NCBI RefSeq assembly: GCF_028993635.1
Contig: NZ_CP118631.1
Location: 744,001-808,000, forward strand
Direction: 5' to 3'
From: Mucilaginibacter sp. SJ
Lineage (GTDB): Bacteria > Bacteroidota > Bacteroidia > Sphingobacteriales > Sphingobacteriaceae
DNA length: 64,000 nt
The position numbers were made by a program, and so were the translations under genes. The notes under the pieces are model-generated. The model worked only from the letters and a program-made list of their open reading frames with translations. It had not been told where the DNA came from and made no database searches. Positions 10,027 to 20,871 of the stretch are shown in pieces (the first letter of the stretch is position 1; every line of letters begins with the position of its first letter).

Positions 10027-10049
10027 TAATCAAATTAAAAACAGCTAAA

Positions 10050-11267
10050 ATGAAATCATTTTTATACTTGTTACTTATTGCTTATGCTTCGGCAGCGTTT
10101 GGGCAGGACGTTAATACTGAAAATATTGTACGCCGGGTTGCTGATAATATTATTAAGGAAACTTCTTTCCAGTTTGTCAATTCCAAAACAAACGAAAAGT
10201 ATAATTCTACAAAGGGGTTAGCTCCATCGACAGATATTAAGGTCGATAGTAAATACAATAAATGGGCTTACGTAAATGGTGTTTTAGCCATAGGCATGGT
10301 GCAAACGGCTGATGTGCTTGGCGACAAAAAATATTCAGATTATTCCCAGCGTAATTTTACATTTATTTTTGATAACCTCAGTTATTTTGAAACGCTTTAT
10401 AAAGCAAAAGCCGGCAAGGTTGAATATGGTTCTGTATTCAATATAACCAATCTCGATGCCTGTGGTGCAATGTCGGCTGGTTTGTTTGATGTGGACGCAC
10501 TTGCTCACCGGAAAGATTATCAGGCTTATTTAGAAAGGTCTGCCACCTATATTTTGACAAAACAAATGCGCCTTCCTGACGGTACGCTTGCTCGTCCGCA
10601 GCCCCGCTTTGGTACGCTTTGGGCCGATGATATGTTCATGAGTATCCCTTTTTTGGCACGTATGGGCAAACTTACCGGCGATAGTAAGTATTTTGATGAT
10701 GCTATTAAACAAGTTGAGAATTTCAACAAGTACCTTTATGATCCGGCCACAGGCTTGTTTTTTCATAATTATTATGCTGATGATCAAACCAATGGTGTAG
10801 GCCATTGGGGCCGCAGCAATGGCTGGATAGCCATGGCACAGGTTGAGCTGTTAAACAATTTACCTGCAAACCATCCTAAACGTGCTGAACTGATCAAGTT
10901 GCTGTTGAGGCAAATTGTAGGTTACGCCCGTTACCAGGACCAAACCGGTTTATGGCACCAGTTACTGGATAAACCCGATTCATATCTCGAAACATCAGTT
11001 ACTGCTATGTACACTTATGCAGTAGCAAGGGCTGTAAACCAGGGCTGGATCAATGATAAATATATAGCCATAGCCCGCGAAGGGTGGAAAGGTTTAACCT
11101 CAAAAATAACTGCCGATGGCCAGCTACAAGATGTTTGCATTGGTACTAATATGGATACAGCCATTAAATTTTATTACACGCGCCCAACCGAACTGAACGA
11201 TACGCATGGCTTAGGTGCCTTATTATTGGCCGGAACAGAAATGCTTAAGGCCGAAAGGAAGAAATAA
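10050..11267 (+). CDS. Unsaturated rhamnogalacturonyl hydrolase, GH105
   Basis: This 405-residue secreted protein (signal peptide MKSFLYLLLIAYASAAFG) has an (alpha/alpha)6-barrel typical of GH105 (YteR/YesR). Family motifs include WADDMFMSIPFLARMG with D193-D194, GRSNGW (R255-W259) and DKPDSYLETSVTAMYTYA. GH105 enzymes remove the terminal 4,5-unsaturated galacturonic acid left after a pectate or rhamnogalacturonan lyase has cut. Its presence therefore implies lyase products reach this periplasm, although no polysaccharide lyase is encoded in the window. It is 3 bases upstream of the next GH28 gene, so the two are surely co-transcribed. Confidence 0.92.
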   Translation: MKSFLYLLLIAYASAAFGQDVNTENIVRRVADNIIKETSFQFVNSKTNEKYNSTKGLAPSTDIKVDSKYNKWAYVNGVLAIGMVQTADVLGDKKYSDYSQRNFTFIFDNLSYFETLYKAKAGKVEYGSVFNITNLDACGAMSAGLFDVDALAHRKDYQAYLERSATYILTKQMRLPDGTLARPQPRFGTLWADDMFMSIPFLARMGKLTGDSKYFDDAIKQVENFNKYLYDPATGLFFHNYYADDQTNGVGHWGRSNGWIAMAQVELLNNLPANHPKRAELIKLLLRQIVGYARYQDQTGLWHQLLDKPDSYLETSVTAMYTYAVARAVNQGWINDKYIAIAREGWKGLTSKITADGQLQDVCIGTNMDTAIKFYYTRPTELNDTHGLGALLLAGTEMLKAERKK

Positions 11268-11269
11268 CC

Positions 11270-12874
11270 ATGTACAGGCTAACAAGGTTATTGTTGTGCA
11301 TTGGTGTTACACTTCTGGCATCTGATTGCAGTTTGTTTGCCGCGGATGTAGATATCACAGCCTATGGAGCTACGGGTAATGGCACAACATTAAATACAGC
11401 GGCTATTCAAAATGCCATTGACGTGTGCTATAAAAGTGGCGGCGGCAAGGTTGTTGTTCCATCAGGCGTATTTTTAACCGGTACAGTTGCATTGAATGAC
11501 AATATTACCCTGCACCTGAATAAAGGAGCTGTTTTATTAGGAAGCACCGATATTAACGATTACCGGAACCTTGATCCCTTTGTTGAGGGGTTGGGCATTA
11601 GCGTAGGCTGGGCGCTGGTTGTTGCGGTTGATAAAAAGAATATCAGCATTGAAGGCAAGGGGGTTATTGACGGACAAGGGGTAAAACTGAAAGCGCAGCA
11701 AATCTTAACTGATACCCGGGCCGAATCACAACGCTGGGGCAGGCGTCCGTTTTTATTACGCGTTGTACGCTGCCAAAATGTTTTTGTACAGGGCGTTACT
11801 TTAAATTACTCGGCCGCCTGGACCTCGCATTATTTTCAATGTAAGCAGGTAAATATTCAAAATGTAAAAATTGAAAGCCGGGGCGTTGCTCATAACGATG
11901 GGATGGATATAGATGGCTGCCAGGATGTTACTATTAAAAATTGCGATGTGGTAAGCGGCGACGATGCCTTATGTTTTAAAACAACATCAAGTAAAATGGC
12001 TTGCAGGGATATTGTGATTTCAGGTCTGAGATTAAAAAGTGGGCAGGGGGCCATTAAGATCGGTACCGAATCTATGGCGCCATTTGAGAATATCAGGATC
12101 TCAAAATGTTACATCTATGATACGGCTAACGGCGGGATCAAGCTGCTTTCTGTAGATGGGGCGAATATCAGGAATATCGAAATTGATGATATTACTATGG
12201 TTGAAGTAAAAACACCTATCCTGATCCGTTTGGGGGCAAGGTTAAGTGTATTCCGCAAAGATCAGGATACGCAACAACCAATTGGTACGCTTGAAAACGT
12301 AACCATTAAAAATGTAAAGGCAAAAGCGGCAGATATCGCGCAACTCATGCCGCCATCAGGCATTTTGATAACGGGAATTCCCGGGCATGACATTAAAGGG
12401 CTAACATTAAAAAACATTGAGATAAATCTGGCGGGAGGTGGAAGCGAAGAAAATGCCCGGCAGATTGTACCTGAAGCTATTGACAAATACCCCGAAGTAA
12501 AAACATTTGGCCCGCTTGTGCCTGCCTATGGTGTATGGGCCAGGCACATAGAAGGGTTAAAACTCGATAATATAAAATTTACATTGGGTAATAATGATCT
12601 CAGGCCCGCTTTAATCTGTGAGGACGGAAAAAACATTGAACTTAATTCCTGCATAATTCCTGAAACTACAGGTGCAAAGGCTGTAATAAGGTTAGAGAAT
12701 GTTGCAGGTGCTCGCATAAATAATACTGCCGTTGCCGGATCTGCGGGTGCATTTGTGCGTGTTGAAGGCACTGCGAGTAATAATGTTCATCTCCTGAAAA
12801 ATAAAACACCTGGGATACAAAAAAAGGTTGACCTGTCTGCTGATGTGAAAGCGGGTACAGCCATTTTAGATTAG
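11270..12874 (+). CDS. Glycoside hydrolase family 28, second copy
   Basis: The protein has 534 residues, a signal peptide (YRLTRLLLCIGVTLLASDCSLFA) and a parallel beta-helix. GH28 signatures are HNDGMDID (N209, D210), SGDDALCFKT (D231-D232) and A-I-K263 in GAIKIGTES, where the other copy has R-I-K. The replacement of the usual Arg by Ala and the absence of a clear GHG motif suggest a different bond or substrate subsite from the 6705 enzyme. The two share the layout of the later coils (GIPGHDI, GGGS/GGGT, then PE..KYP), so they are divergent relatives, not recent duplicates. Likely role: periplasmic exo- or endo-cleavage of galacturonic acid linkages in pectin. Confidence 0.9.
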   Translation: MYRLTRLLLCIGVTLLASDCSLFAADVDITAYGATGNGTTLNTAAIQNAIDVCYKSGGGKVVVPSGVFLTGTVALNDNITLHLNKGAVLLGSTDINDYRNLDPFVEGLGISVGWALVVAVDKKNISIEGKGVIDGQGVKLKAQQILTDTRAESQRWGRRPFLLRVVRCQNVFVQGVTLNYSAAWTSHYFQCKQVNIQNVKIESRGVAHNDGMDIDGCQDVTIKNCDVVSGDDALCFKTTSSKMACRDIVISGLRLKSGQGAIKIGTESMAPFENIRISKCYIYDTANGGIKLLSVDGANIRNIEIDDITMVEVKTPILIRLGARLSVFRKDQDTQQPIGTLENVTIKNVKAKAADIAQLMPPSGILITGIPGHDIKGLTLKNIEINLAGGGSEENARQIVPEAIDKYPEVKTFGPLVPAYGVWARHIEGLKLDNIKFTLGNNDLRPALICEDGKNIELNSCIIPETTGAKAVIRLENVAGARINNTAVAGSAGAFVRVEGTASNNVHLLKNKTPGIQKKVDLSADVKAGTAILD

Positions 12875-12900
12875 CATTAATGGGAAATTGAATCCAACAT

Positions 12901-14958
12901 ATGAAGATAGATAAACATAAAATATTTTTAAGCTGCCTGGTCTTTTTGTTCCCTTGCGTGATTTACGCTCAGGAGGTTGCTTTACCGGCACAAACAGACC
13001 GCTGGGTTATCCAATCTGATGGAAGTATAAAATGGACTATTAATGGCCGCTTACCCCATACCGATCATATTGAAATGTCGGGCGAGAAAGCATCCGTGTG
13101 GGTGCAGTATGGATTAGATAGTACCGGCAGCGCCTCTGTTTCAAGAACTGTTGTTTTCCCCACATTCAGGATGCTGCCTGATGGCACCCGCACTCACATC
13201 GATTATACATTTCAGGACAACGAACTGCCGCGTTTTTTTGTTAATAACCGTAAGCTAAAGACAGATCTGGCCAACGGGAAGAAATCAGGCGATCTTTCGT
13301 ACAATATCAAAAGTATCAGTCATAAAGGGATCATGAGGATAGCCGCCATGGCCGGTAATCCTGCGCTGGTGAAAATAGACCGGAGTATCTTTCCATCTGT
13401 AGATAAACCAATGGTTATTGAAAAGTTTGTGTTTACCAATATAACGGACAAGCCGGTTACCGTTAGCATGGAGTATTTGCGGCGTGAAGTTAGGACAGAT
13501 AGTGCTAAAAGTAAAGTAAGGCCCCATTCGGTGATCAGCGGCTCTGTTGATCCTGGCAGCAGGGTGATACAGCCCGGAGCAAATGCCGCCTTTTCAGTTT
13601 ATTACCTGGCTACGGATTTTCCTGCCCAAGCGATTAAAATTGACGCTGATGCTGAAGAAAGAGCCCGGGAAAACCGTATAAATACCATTTTATTACCCTT
13701 GCAGTTAAAAACCCCTGACACCTTATTGAATACCGCATTCGCTTTCGCCAAGATCAGGGGAACGGAGAGCATTTACAAAACCAAAGTTGGATACCTGCAT
13801 GGCCCTGGCGGGCTTGCATATTATGCGGCCATTTGGGCTAATGACCAGGCCGAATATATTAGTCCTTTCTTCGCTTTTTCGGGAGATAGCATCGGTAACC
13901 TGTCGGCCATGAACTGTTACCGGTTATTTGCAAAATATATGAACCCGGAATACAAACCAATTCCCAGTTCAATTGTGGCCGAGGGCGATGCGGTATGGAA
14001 AGGGGCGGGCGATCGTGGCGATCAGGCTATGATAGCCTATGGCGCATCAAGGTATGCATTAGCTTATGGTAAACCCGACTCTGCAAAAAAACTATGGCCG
14101 CTCATAACCTGGTGTCTGGAATATAGTCGCCGGAAACTGAATGAACAGGGTGTAGTTACATCCGATCATGATGAACTGGAAGGGCGCTTTCCATCTGGCA
14201 AGGCCAACCTTTCGACCAACAGTCTTTATTATGATGCTTTGATCTCCGCCGTATATCTTGGCAAACAATTGCATCAGTCCAAAACACAAACAGATGAATA
14301 TTTAAAGCAGGCTGCGGCTCTTAAAATTAATATCGAAAAATACTTCGGGGCAACTATCGGGGGCTTTGAAACTTACAGATACTACGAAACCAATGATGTA
14401 CTGCGTGCCTGGATTTGCCTGCCGCTTACTATGGGTATTTTAAACCGCAGCGAAGGAACCATCAAAGCCCTGTTTTCGCCCAGCTTGTGGACGGCCGATG
14501 GCTTAGCCACACAGGCCGGCAAAGAAACCTTTTGGGACCGCTCTACCTTGTACGCCCTTCGGGGTGTATTACAGGCAGGTAAAACCGAAAAGGCCGTGGA
14601 ATATCTTCGGTATTATTCACGCAGGAGGTTGTTAGGGGAGCACGTGCCTTACCCGGTAGAAGCCTATCCCGAGGGTAATCAAAGGCATTTATCAGCCGAA
14701 AGCGGCCTTTATTGCCGGATCTTTACCGAAGGCTTATTCGGCATCAGGCCAACAGGTTTCAGCAATTTTGATTGTACACCCCGTTTACCAAACGGATGGA
14801 ATGAGATGACCTTGAATAATATTCATGCATTTGGTCATGTTTTCAATCTTCAGGTCTCAAGGCAAAACAAAGAAAAGCTACTTATTACTGTCACAGAGGG
14901 TAGCAAAGTAATTAAATACAGGATAAAAGATGGTGCAACGCAATCAGTTGTGCTGTAA
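12901..14958 (+). CDS. Secreted (alpha/alpha)6 six-hairpin glycosidase, family not assigned
   Basis: This 685-residue protein has a signal peptide (IFLSCLVFLFPCVIYA). An N-terminal beta-sandwich-like half (to about 260) carries the phrase DRWVIQSDGSIKWTING. The C-terminal half is a helical barrel (about 270-610), with GLAYYAAIWANDQAEY, AGDRGDQAMIAYGASRYAL and SAESGLYCRIFTEGLFGI, and a short beta domain closes the protein. The arrangement is like alpha-L-rhamnosidases and other six-hairpin glycosidases. The acidic residues in WANDQAEY and SDHDELEGRF are candidate catalytic residues. I cannot place it in a numbered GH family with certainty. Its position between GH28 and GH2 genes supports a debranching role on pectin side chains. 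Confidence 0.7.
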   Translation: MKIDKHKIFLSCLVFLFPCVIYAQEVALPAQTDRWVIQSDGSIKWTINGRLPHTDHIEMSGEKASVWVQYGLDSTGSASVSRTVVFPTFRMLPDGTRTHIDYTFQDNELPRFFVNNRKLKTDLANGKKSGDLSYNIKSISHKGIMRIAAMAGNPALVKIDRSIFPSVDKPMVIEKFVFTNITDKPVTVSMEYLRREVRTDSAKSKVRPHSVISGSVDPGSRVIQPGANAAFSVYYLATDFPAQAIKIDADAEERARENRINTILLPLQLKTPDTLLNTAFAFAKIRGTESIYKTKVGYLHGPGGLAYYAAIWANDQAEYISPFFAFSGDSIGNLSAMNCYRLFAKYMNPEYKPIPSSIVAEGDAVWKGAGDRGDQAMIAYGASRYALAYGKPDSAKKLWPLITWCLEYSRRKLNEQGVVTSDHDELEGRFPSGKANLSTNSLYYDALISAVYLGKQLHQSKTQTDEYLKQAAALKINIEKYFGATIGGFETYRYYETNDVLRAWICLPLTMGILNRSEGTIKALFSPSLWTADGLATQAGKETFWDRSTLYALRGVLQAGKTEKAVEYLRYYSRRRLLGEHVPYPVEAYPEGNQRHLSAESGLYCRIFTEGLFGIRPTGFSNFDCTPRLPNGWNEMTLNNIHAFGHVFNLQVSRQNKEKLLITVTEGSKVIKYRIKDGATQSVVL

Positions 14959-14980
14959 GTTCTATCTTGATGTATAAACA

Positions 14981-15826
14981 ATGACTATGAAAAAAATATT
15001 GAAATGCACATTGCCCGTTTTAATGGCATTTATGGTACAAGGCGCTTTTGCACAAACACACCAATTAGAAAAACTTTGGGAAACTGATACCGTTGTTCGG
15101 ATCCCCGAATCGGTTTTACCGGATTTTAAAAAGAAGATATTATATGTATCAGAAATTGAAGGGAACCCCAGCGCTGTTGATGGCAAAGGTGGGATTGCTA
15201 AGATTGGACTGGATGGAAAGATCATTAACCTCGACTTTACCACCGGTATAAATTCACCTAAAGGCCTTGGGCGGGTTGGCAATCAATTGTATGCGGCTGA
15301 TCTGTCGGAGGTTGTTGTTATAGATATCAAAACCGGCAAAGTAATTAGTAAGATCCCTGTTGACAGTGCAAAAATGCTAAATGACATTACTGTGGATGAC
15401 AAAGGAATAGTTTATGTATCAGATAGTAAAACCAAAAAGATCCACCGGATTGAAAAGGGTAAGGTAACTACTTTTTTAACGAATGTAAATGGTGTAAACG
15501 GCCTTAAGGCTATCAATAATGATCTTTATATTCTTGGTGGACAGAAGTTCATGAAAGCAGATAGTAAAGGCAATTTAATCCAAATAACTACACTCAGTTG
15601 CGGAGGAGATGGTCTTGAACCTGTAGGCAATGGCGATTTTTTGATCACCTGCTGGTCGGGCCATATATTTTACGTAACTGCCGATGGTAAAATAGAAACC
15701 CTGCTTGATTCGGAGCCACAAAAGATGAATACTGCCGATTTAGGTTACGATACCGTTAATCATATTTTGTATGTGCCAACGTTTTTCGGAAAAAAGGTAG
15801 TGGCTTACAAACTAATCACCCGTTAA
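14981..15826 (+). CDS. Secreted SMP-30/NHL-like beta-propeller protein
   Basis: This 281-residue protein has a signal peptide (MKKILKCTLPVLMAFMVQG, cleaved near AFA). ATG 14981 and ATG 14987 are both possible starts, and the second gives the more usual MKK beginning. It shows regular propeller repeats such as ILYVSEIEGNPSAVDGKGG, QLYAADLSEVVVIDIKTG, DITVDDKGIVYVSDSKTKKIHRI and ILYVPTFFGKKVVAY. This family includes gluconolactonase-like hydrolases, so a lactonase acting on the product of the sugar dehydrogenase at 8271 is possible. The metal-binding residues needed for lactonase activity cannot be confirmed by eye. It could also be a structural or binding propeller. It is 1 base upstream of the GH2 gene. 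Confidence 0.72.
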   Translation: MTMKKILKCTLPVLMAFMVQGAFAQTHQLEKLWETDTVVRIPESVLPDFKKKILYVSEIEGNPSAVDGKGGIAKIGLDGKIINLDFTTGINSPKGLGRVGNQLYAADLSEVVVIDIKTGKVISKIPVDSAKMLNDITVDDKGIVYVSDSKTKKIHRIEKGKVTTFLTNVNGVNGLKAINNDLYILGGQKFMKADSKGNLIQITTLSCGGDGLEPVGNGDFLITCWSGHIFYVTADGKIETLLDSEPQKMNTADLGYDTVNHILYVPTFFGKKVVAYKLITR

Positions 15827-15827
15827 T

Positions 15828-18293
15828 ATGCAGTTGAAAAATTTAAGGCTGTATTTAATAATGATAGGTGTTTTAAGTACTAACCTTTTATTCGCGCAGC
15901 AAAGTACCCGTTTAAATACGGGATGGGAATTTATACAACGCGATTTAGGCGGCATTTGGGAGGCTATTCGTCCCGAAGATAAGGGCATTCCGCACGATGT
16001 TCCGCACTGGCAGCAAGTAACACTTCCGCATTGTTTTAATGCACGTGACGCGGTTGACCCCGATGTGAACTATTACCAGGGCCCCGGATGGTACCGCACG
16101 CAGTTAAGCATTAATAACCCTTATAAAGGAGGGCGTACGTTATTGCACTTTGAAGGCGCCGGACAAAAGACTGAGGTTTATGTATATAACATTAAAGTAG
16201 GTTCGCATCTGGGAGGGTATGATGAATGGACAGTTGATATAACAAAAGCTATTGATGACTTTAAGCAAACTGATATCTGCCAAACCCAATTTAAAGGCAA
16301 CGTTCCCGTTGAGATAAGGTGTGATAATTCGCGTGATTTGGAAAGTATTCCTTCCCGCTTATCGGACTTTACCGTTTATGGCGGGCTTTATCGGTACGTC
16401 AACTTGGTATACGTACCGGCTGTTTCGTTGGATAAGGTTTTTGTCAAAGCAGAGGTTGATAAAGATGGCCAGCAAGGCAGGTTAAATGTAGGTGTCCGAG
16501 CGTACGATCCTAAAAATATTAATTCGACCGAAGGTGATATCAGGATCATTGATCCGCAGGGTAAGGTTATTCAGCAATCAAAATATAACCTATCATCTAC
16601 AGCAGGGCAATCGTCTATCGGCTCATTTACGGTGAAAAAGCTGCAATTATGGTCGCCAGATCATCCGGTGTTATATACCGTTGAGGTTACTGCGCGTGCC
16701 AATGGTAGTACTTTCACCCAAAGAGAAAAAATAGGGTTCCGGAATTTTGAATTTGTGGATCATGGGCCATTTATGCTGAATGGTAAGCGCTTGTTATTAA
16801 GGGGCACCCATCGGCATGAAGATCAGGCTGGTGTTGGCGCCGCCATGACAGAGGGCATGATCAGGCAGGAAATGCAGCTGATGAAAGATATGGGCGTAAA
16901 TTTTATTCGCCTGGGGCATTACCAGCAATCGCGTATTGTACTTAATCTGTGCGATAGCCTGGGAATTTTAGTCTGGGAAGAAGAGCCCTGGTGCCGCGGT
17001 GGTTTAGGGGGCGAGGTTTACAAGAACCAGGCCCGGCAAATGCTCACCAACATGATTGAGCAGCATTATAATCATCCGGCTATAATTTTATGGGGGCTTG
17101 GGAACGAGAACGATTGGGAGGGAGATTTTCCAGAGTTTGATAAAGCAAAGATCAGGGCCTTTATGAGCGAGCAAAATGATCTTGTCCACAGGCTCGACCC
17201 GTCCCGTAAAACCACTATTCGTCGCTGTGATTTTTGCAAGGATATTGTTGATGTGTATTCGCCCTCTATATGGGCTGGCTGGTACCGCGGTACTTATAAC
17301 GAATATAAGCAAACCACCCTTGATGAATTTAATAAAGTAAATCACTTTTTTCATGCAGAGTGGGGAGGAGATAGCCATGCTTTGCGCCATTCTGAAGATC
17401 CGGACAAGGCATTTGTAAATATTAAAACAGGGGGAGGGGCCGATGAACGTGCAGGCGATGCGTCACTCTCGGGCGGAGATTCAAGGGTTTCAAAAGATGG
17501 CGACTGGAGCGAAAGCTATATCTGCAACTTGTTCGACTGGCATTTAAAAGAGCAGGAAACAATGCCCTGGCTCACCGGTTCGGCCTTTTGGGTATTCAAA
17601 GATTTTGCTACACCATTACGGCCTGATAATCCGATACCGTATATGAACCAAAAGGGAGTTCTGGAACGGGATATGACCAAAAAGGAATCTTATTACGTTT
17701 TCCAGTCGTATTGGACAGCCAAACCAATGGCACATATTTACGGGCACACCTGGCCTGTGCGATGGGGAAACGACGGAGAGCAAAAAGTGGTTAAAGTATA
17801 TTCGAACTGTGAAACCGCCGAGCTTTTTTTGAATGGCAAAAGCTATGGTATAAAAAAGAGAAACAGCCAGGATTTTCCGGCAGCGGGCCTGCGCTGGGTA
17901 GTGACCTTCAAAAAAGGAAGCAATAATATCCGCGTAGTAGCTAAAAAAGGAAAAGTTATAGTAACCGACGAAATTACCCAGGCTTATCAAACCGACAAAT
18001 GGGATAAACCCGCTAAACTGATAGTTGAGAAAACCGCCGATGAAAACGGTTTTGCCACCGTACAGGTTAAAGTTTTGGATAAAAATGGGATCCAATGCCT
18101 CGATGCTGTTAACTGGATCAGTTTTTCCTTAAGCGGAGACGGCATCTTACAGGATGATCTGGGCACATCAAGCGGGGCAAGAAAAGTGCAGGCTTATAAC
18201 GGTCGCGTTATTATAAAAGTGCAAACCCAAAACGGCAAAAGTGTTGTTGGTGTACAATCGCCGGGATTACAAACCGTATTTATAAATCTCTGA
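15828..18293 (+). CDS. Glycoside hydrolase family 2 (beta-galactosidase-type)
   Basis: The 821-residue secreted protein has the GH2 layout: signal peptide (YLIMIGVLSTNLLFA), jelly-roll sugar-binding domain (to about 190, with LPHCFNARDAVDPDVNYYQGPGWYR), immunoglobulin-like domain, TIM barrel (about 310-600) and C-terminal beta domains. In the barrel, WGLGNEND places the acid/base at E427, and HAEWGG places the nucleophile at E511. The sequence LLLRGTHRHEDQAG near residue 322 is the usual GH2 start of the barrel. Beta-galactosidase or a related exo-activity on arabinogalactan or galactan side chains fits the pectin context. Other GH2 specificities (beta-glucuronidase, arabinopyranosidase) cannot be excluded. 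Confidence 0.92.
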   Translation: MQLKNLRLYLIMIGVLSTNLLFAQQSTRLNTGWEFIQRDLGGIWEAIRPEDKGIPHDVPHWQQVTLPHCFNARDAVDPDVNYYQGPGWYRTQLSINNPYKGGRTLLHFEGAGQKTEVYVYNIKVGSHLGGYDEWTVDITKAIDDFKQTDICQTQFKGNVPVEIRCDNSRDLESIPSRLSDFTVYGGLYRYVNLVYVPAVSLDKVFVKAEVDKDGQQGRLNVGVRAYDPKNINSTEGDIRIIDPQGKVIQQSKYNLSSTAGQSSIGSFTVKKLQLWSPDHPVLYTVEVTARANGSTFTQREKIGFRNFEFVDHGPFMLNGKRLLLRGTHRHEDQAGVGAAMTEGMIRQEMQLMKDMGVNFIRLGHYQQSRIVLNLCDSLGILVWEEEPWCRGGLGGEVYKNQARQMLTNMIEQHYNHPAIILWGLGNENDWEGDFPEFDKAKIRAFMSEQNDLVHRLDPSRKTTIRRCDFCKDIVDVYSPSIWAGWYRGTYNEYKQTTLDEFNKVNHFFHAEWGGDSHALRHSEDPDKAFVNIKTGGGADERAGDASLSGGDSRVSKDGDWSESYICNLFDWHLKEQETMPWLTGSAFWVFKDFATPLRPDNPIPYMNQKGVLERDMTKKESYYVFQSYWTAKPMAHIYGHTWPVRWGNDGEQKVVKVYSNCETAELFLNGKSYGIKKRNSQDFPAAGLRWVVTFKKGSNNIRVVAKKGKVIVTDEITQAYQTDKWDKPAKLIVEKTADENGFATVQVKVLDKNGIQCLDAVNWISFSLSGDGILQDDLGTSSGARKVQAYNGRVIIKVQTQNGKSVVGVQSPGLQTVFINL

Positions 18294-18296
18294 GTT

Positions 18297-20867
18297 ATGC
18301 ATCAGCTTAAAAGGTATTTAGTTTTTGCAGGTTTAATAAGCGCTAAACTTGCTACTGCTCAAACACAAAGCAATAGTGCTGCTTTAAAACTCTGGTATAC
18401 CAAACCGGCTGTTGCCTGGGAAGAAGCGCTGCCTCTCGGTAACGCGACTACAGGAGCTATGGTATTTGGCGGCGTTAATCATGAACGTTTTCAACTGAAT
18501 GATCATAATCTTTGGTCGGGCTACCCCGAAGCGGGAAACAATCCTCAGGGGCCTGCGCATCTGCCCGAAGTACGTAAAGCTGTGTTTGATGGTGACTATG
18601 ATAAGGCTGCCGCCATTTGGAAAAAGTACTTACAGGGGCCATATACCGCGCGGTATTTACCCTTGGGCGATCTGTTACTCGATTTTAACCCGGCCGACAG
18701 CACCTCCACTGATTATCATCGCGATCTTGATTTAAATAACGCGGTATCCACAGTAAGGTACAAGATTAACGGGGTTAATTTTTCGCGTGAAACATTTATA
18801 AGCTACCCTGACAAGGTAATGCTCGTGCGGATCACTGCCGATAAAAAGGGTGCTGTAAGCTTTACCGCTAACCTGCAAAGTAAATTACGCTTTAGTGTTG
18901 CGGCCGCCGGTGCTAATAAATTGATTTTGAATGGAAAGGCACCTACCTACGTGGCAAACCGCGATTATGAGCCCCGGCAAGTGATTTATGACGAGCCTAA
19001 ATGCGAGGGTATGAATTTTCGCATCAACCTTAAAATAAAAAACCATGGCGGTAAAGTACGTGCCGTTAATAATGCGCTGCAGGTTAGTGGTGCAAATGAG
19101 GTTATCCTATATCTGACTGAGGCCACCAGTTTTAATGGCTTTAACAAGTCGCCTGGATTACAGGGTAAAAACCCTGCTATTGAGGCCGACAGGAACCTCT
19201 TGGCTGCAGAGCAAAAAACATATGACCAGCTTAAGCGAAGGCATATTGCCGATTATCGGCATTTATTTAAACGCGTGGATTTTAATTTGGGCGCTGATGC
19301 CGAAATGATAAAGCTGCCTACAGACGAACGGCTTAAGAACTTTGATATAGCAAAACCTGATAAACAGCTGCAAACCCTGTATTATCAGTTTGGGCGCTAT
19401 CTGCTTATTGCCAGCTCAAGGCCGGGAAGTGCTCCTGCCAATTTACAAGGGATCTGGAACGACCAGGTAATACCACCATGGGGTAGCAATTATACCACCA
19501 ATATTAATACCGAAATGAACTATTGGCTGGCCGAGAATACCAATCTCTCAGAATGTCACCAGCCTTTGTTTGATTTTTTAAAAGAGCTTGCAGTAAATGG
19601 GAAAGTTACCGCCAAAGTGAACTATGATATCAATGAAGGATGGGTTGAGCATCATAATACCGATATCTGGGCCAAAACATCAACCGTTGGTCATTTTGAC
19701 CAGGACCCAAAAAGCTCGGTAAGGTGGTCGGCCTGGCCAATGGGCGGGGCATGGATGAGCCTTCATTTGTATGATCATTACCTTTTTACCGGCGATAAAA
19801 TTTTTTTAAGTAAAACCGCTTATCCCATTATGAAAGATGCCGCGCAATTTATGCTGCGCTGGCTGGTTACCGATCCTAATACGGGCTATCTTGTAACAAA
19901 CCCATCCACATCGCCCGAGAATACCGTAAAGATCAATGGTAAAGAATACCTGGTAAGTATGGCCTCTACCATGGATATGTCAATCATCCGCGAATTGTTT
20001 CAGGATTGTATCAGCAGTGCAGACATTATGGGTGTTGATAAAGTGTTTGCCGCAGAGATAAAGGAGGCGTATAATAAACTTTATCCGTTTCACATTGGCA
20101 AGCATGGTCAATTGCAGGAATGGTTTAAAGATTGGGATGATACGGCGGATACACACAGGCATATTTCACATCTGTTCAGCCTGTTTCCCGGGCGGCAAAT
20201 CTCTGTATTTAATACACCAGAATTGGCCGCAGCCGCAAAGCAGTCTATGATTTACCGGGGCGATGTAAGTACAGGCTGGTCAATGGCCTGGAAGGTGAAC
20301 TGGTGGGCGCGGATGCACGATGGCAACCACGCTTATAAAATATTGGCGGTCGCATTTAATTACATGGATCCTTTACAAACGAAAGGCCAAATGAGCGGCG
20401 GTGGCACTTATCCTAACTTGTTTGACGCGCATCCGCCTTTTCAGATAGACGGAAATTTTGGAGGAACAGCCGGCATAACCGAAATGCTGCTGCAAAGCCA
20501 GGATGGTGAAATAGAATTATTACCGGCTTTGCCCGATGCCTGGCCCGATGGCAGTATCAAAGGAATCAAAGCACGTGGAAATTTTGAGGTAACTATCGAC
20601 TGGAAAAAAGGAAAATTAAGCAAAGCGATCATCAAATCAAACACAGGGGGGAATTGCAGGTTACGTACACCTATCCCTGTGAAAATTGTGGAGGTAAGCA
20701 GCAAGATCACTGTTGGTGCCAATAATAATGTCTTAAACGCTCCTCCCGCAATACCTGCTTATCAAAAAGCGGACAACGCTAAACTTCCTGACATCACATT
20801 TAATAAAGGCCATTTAATTGAGTTTACTACTCAAAAAGGTAAAACGTACACTGTTATTCCCCGGTAA
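18297..20867 (+). CDS. Glycoside hydrolase family 95 (alpha-L-fucosidase or alpha-L-galactosidase)
   Basis: The protein has 856 residues with an N-terminal export signal ending near ATAQT. It shows the GH95 order: beta-sandwich (starting [20 protein letters not shown] and [15 protein letters not shown]), linker, and (alpha/alpha)6 barrel. Residues corresponding to the catalytic set of bifidobacterial AfcA are visible: N402 and N404 in [12 protein letters not shown]541 in STSPENT (general acid) and D718 in [12 protein letters not shown]95 enzymes remove terminal alpha-1,2-L-fucose or the related L-galactose, both found on xyloglucan and rhamnogalacturonan II. The sequence alone does not separate the two. 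It is 3 bases from the GH2 gene and 4 bases from the GH31 gene. Confidence 0.93.
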   Translation: MHQLKRYLVFAGLISAKLATAQTQSNSAALKLWYTKPAVAWEEALPLGNATTGAMVFGGVNHERFQLNDHNLWSGYPEAGNNPQGPAHLPEVRKAVFDGDYDKAAAIWKKYLQGPYTARYLPLGDLLLDFNPADSTSTDYHRDLDLNNAVSTVRYKINGVNFSRETFISYPDKVMLVRITADKKGAVSFTANLQSKLRFSVAAAGANKLILNGKAPTYVANRDYEPRQVIYDEPKCEGMNFRINLKIKNHGGKVRAVNNALQVSGANEVILYLTEATSFNGFNKSPGLQGKNPAIEADRNLLAAEQKTYDQLKRRHIADYRHLFKRVDFNLGADAEMIKLPTDERLKNFDIAKPDKQLQTLYYQFGRYLLIASSRPGSAPANLQGIWNDQVIPPWGSNYTTNINTEMNYWLAENTNLSECHQPLFDFLKELAVNGKVTAKVNYDINEGWVEHHNTDIWAKTSTVGHFDQDPKSSVRWSAWPMGGAWMSLHLYDHYLFTGDKIFLSKTAYPIMKDAAQFMLRWLVTDPNTGYLVTNPSTSPENTVKINGKEYLVSMASTMDMSIIRELFQDCISSADIMGVDKVFAAEIKEAYNKLYPFHIGKHGQLQEWFKDWDDTADTHRHISHLFSLFPGRQISVFNTPELAAAAKQSMIYRGDVSTGWSMAWKVNWWARMHDGNHAYKILAVAFNYMDPLQTKGQMSGGGTYPNLFDAHPPFQIDGNFGGTAGITEMLLQSQDGEIELLPALPDAWPDGSIKGIKARGNFEVTIDWKKGKLSKAIIKSNTGGNCRLRTPIPVKIVEVSSKITVGANNNVLNAPPAIPAYQKADNAKLPDITFNKGHLIEFTTQKGKTYTVIPR

Positions 20868-20871
20868 TATC

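Noticed and set aside
6705..12874. The two GH28 genes as a recent tandem duplication
   Set aside because: They differ in catalytic-region residues (RIK versus AIK) and along most of the sequence, and are separated by three unrelated genes.
17616..18095. A 159-codon open frame on the - strand within the GH2 gene
   Set aside because: Antisense shadow of a well-supported hydrolase with no independent evidence.
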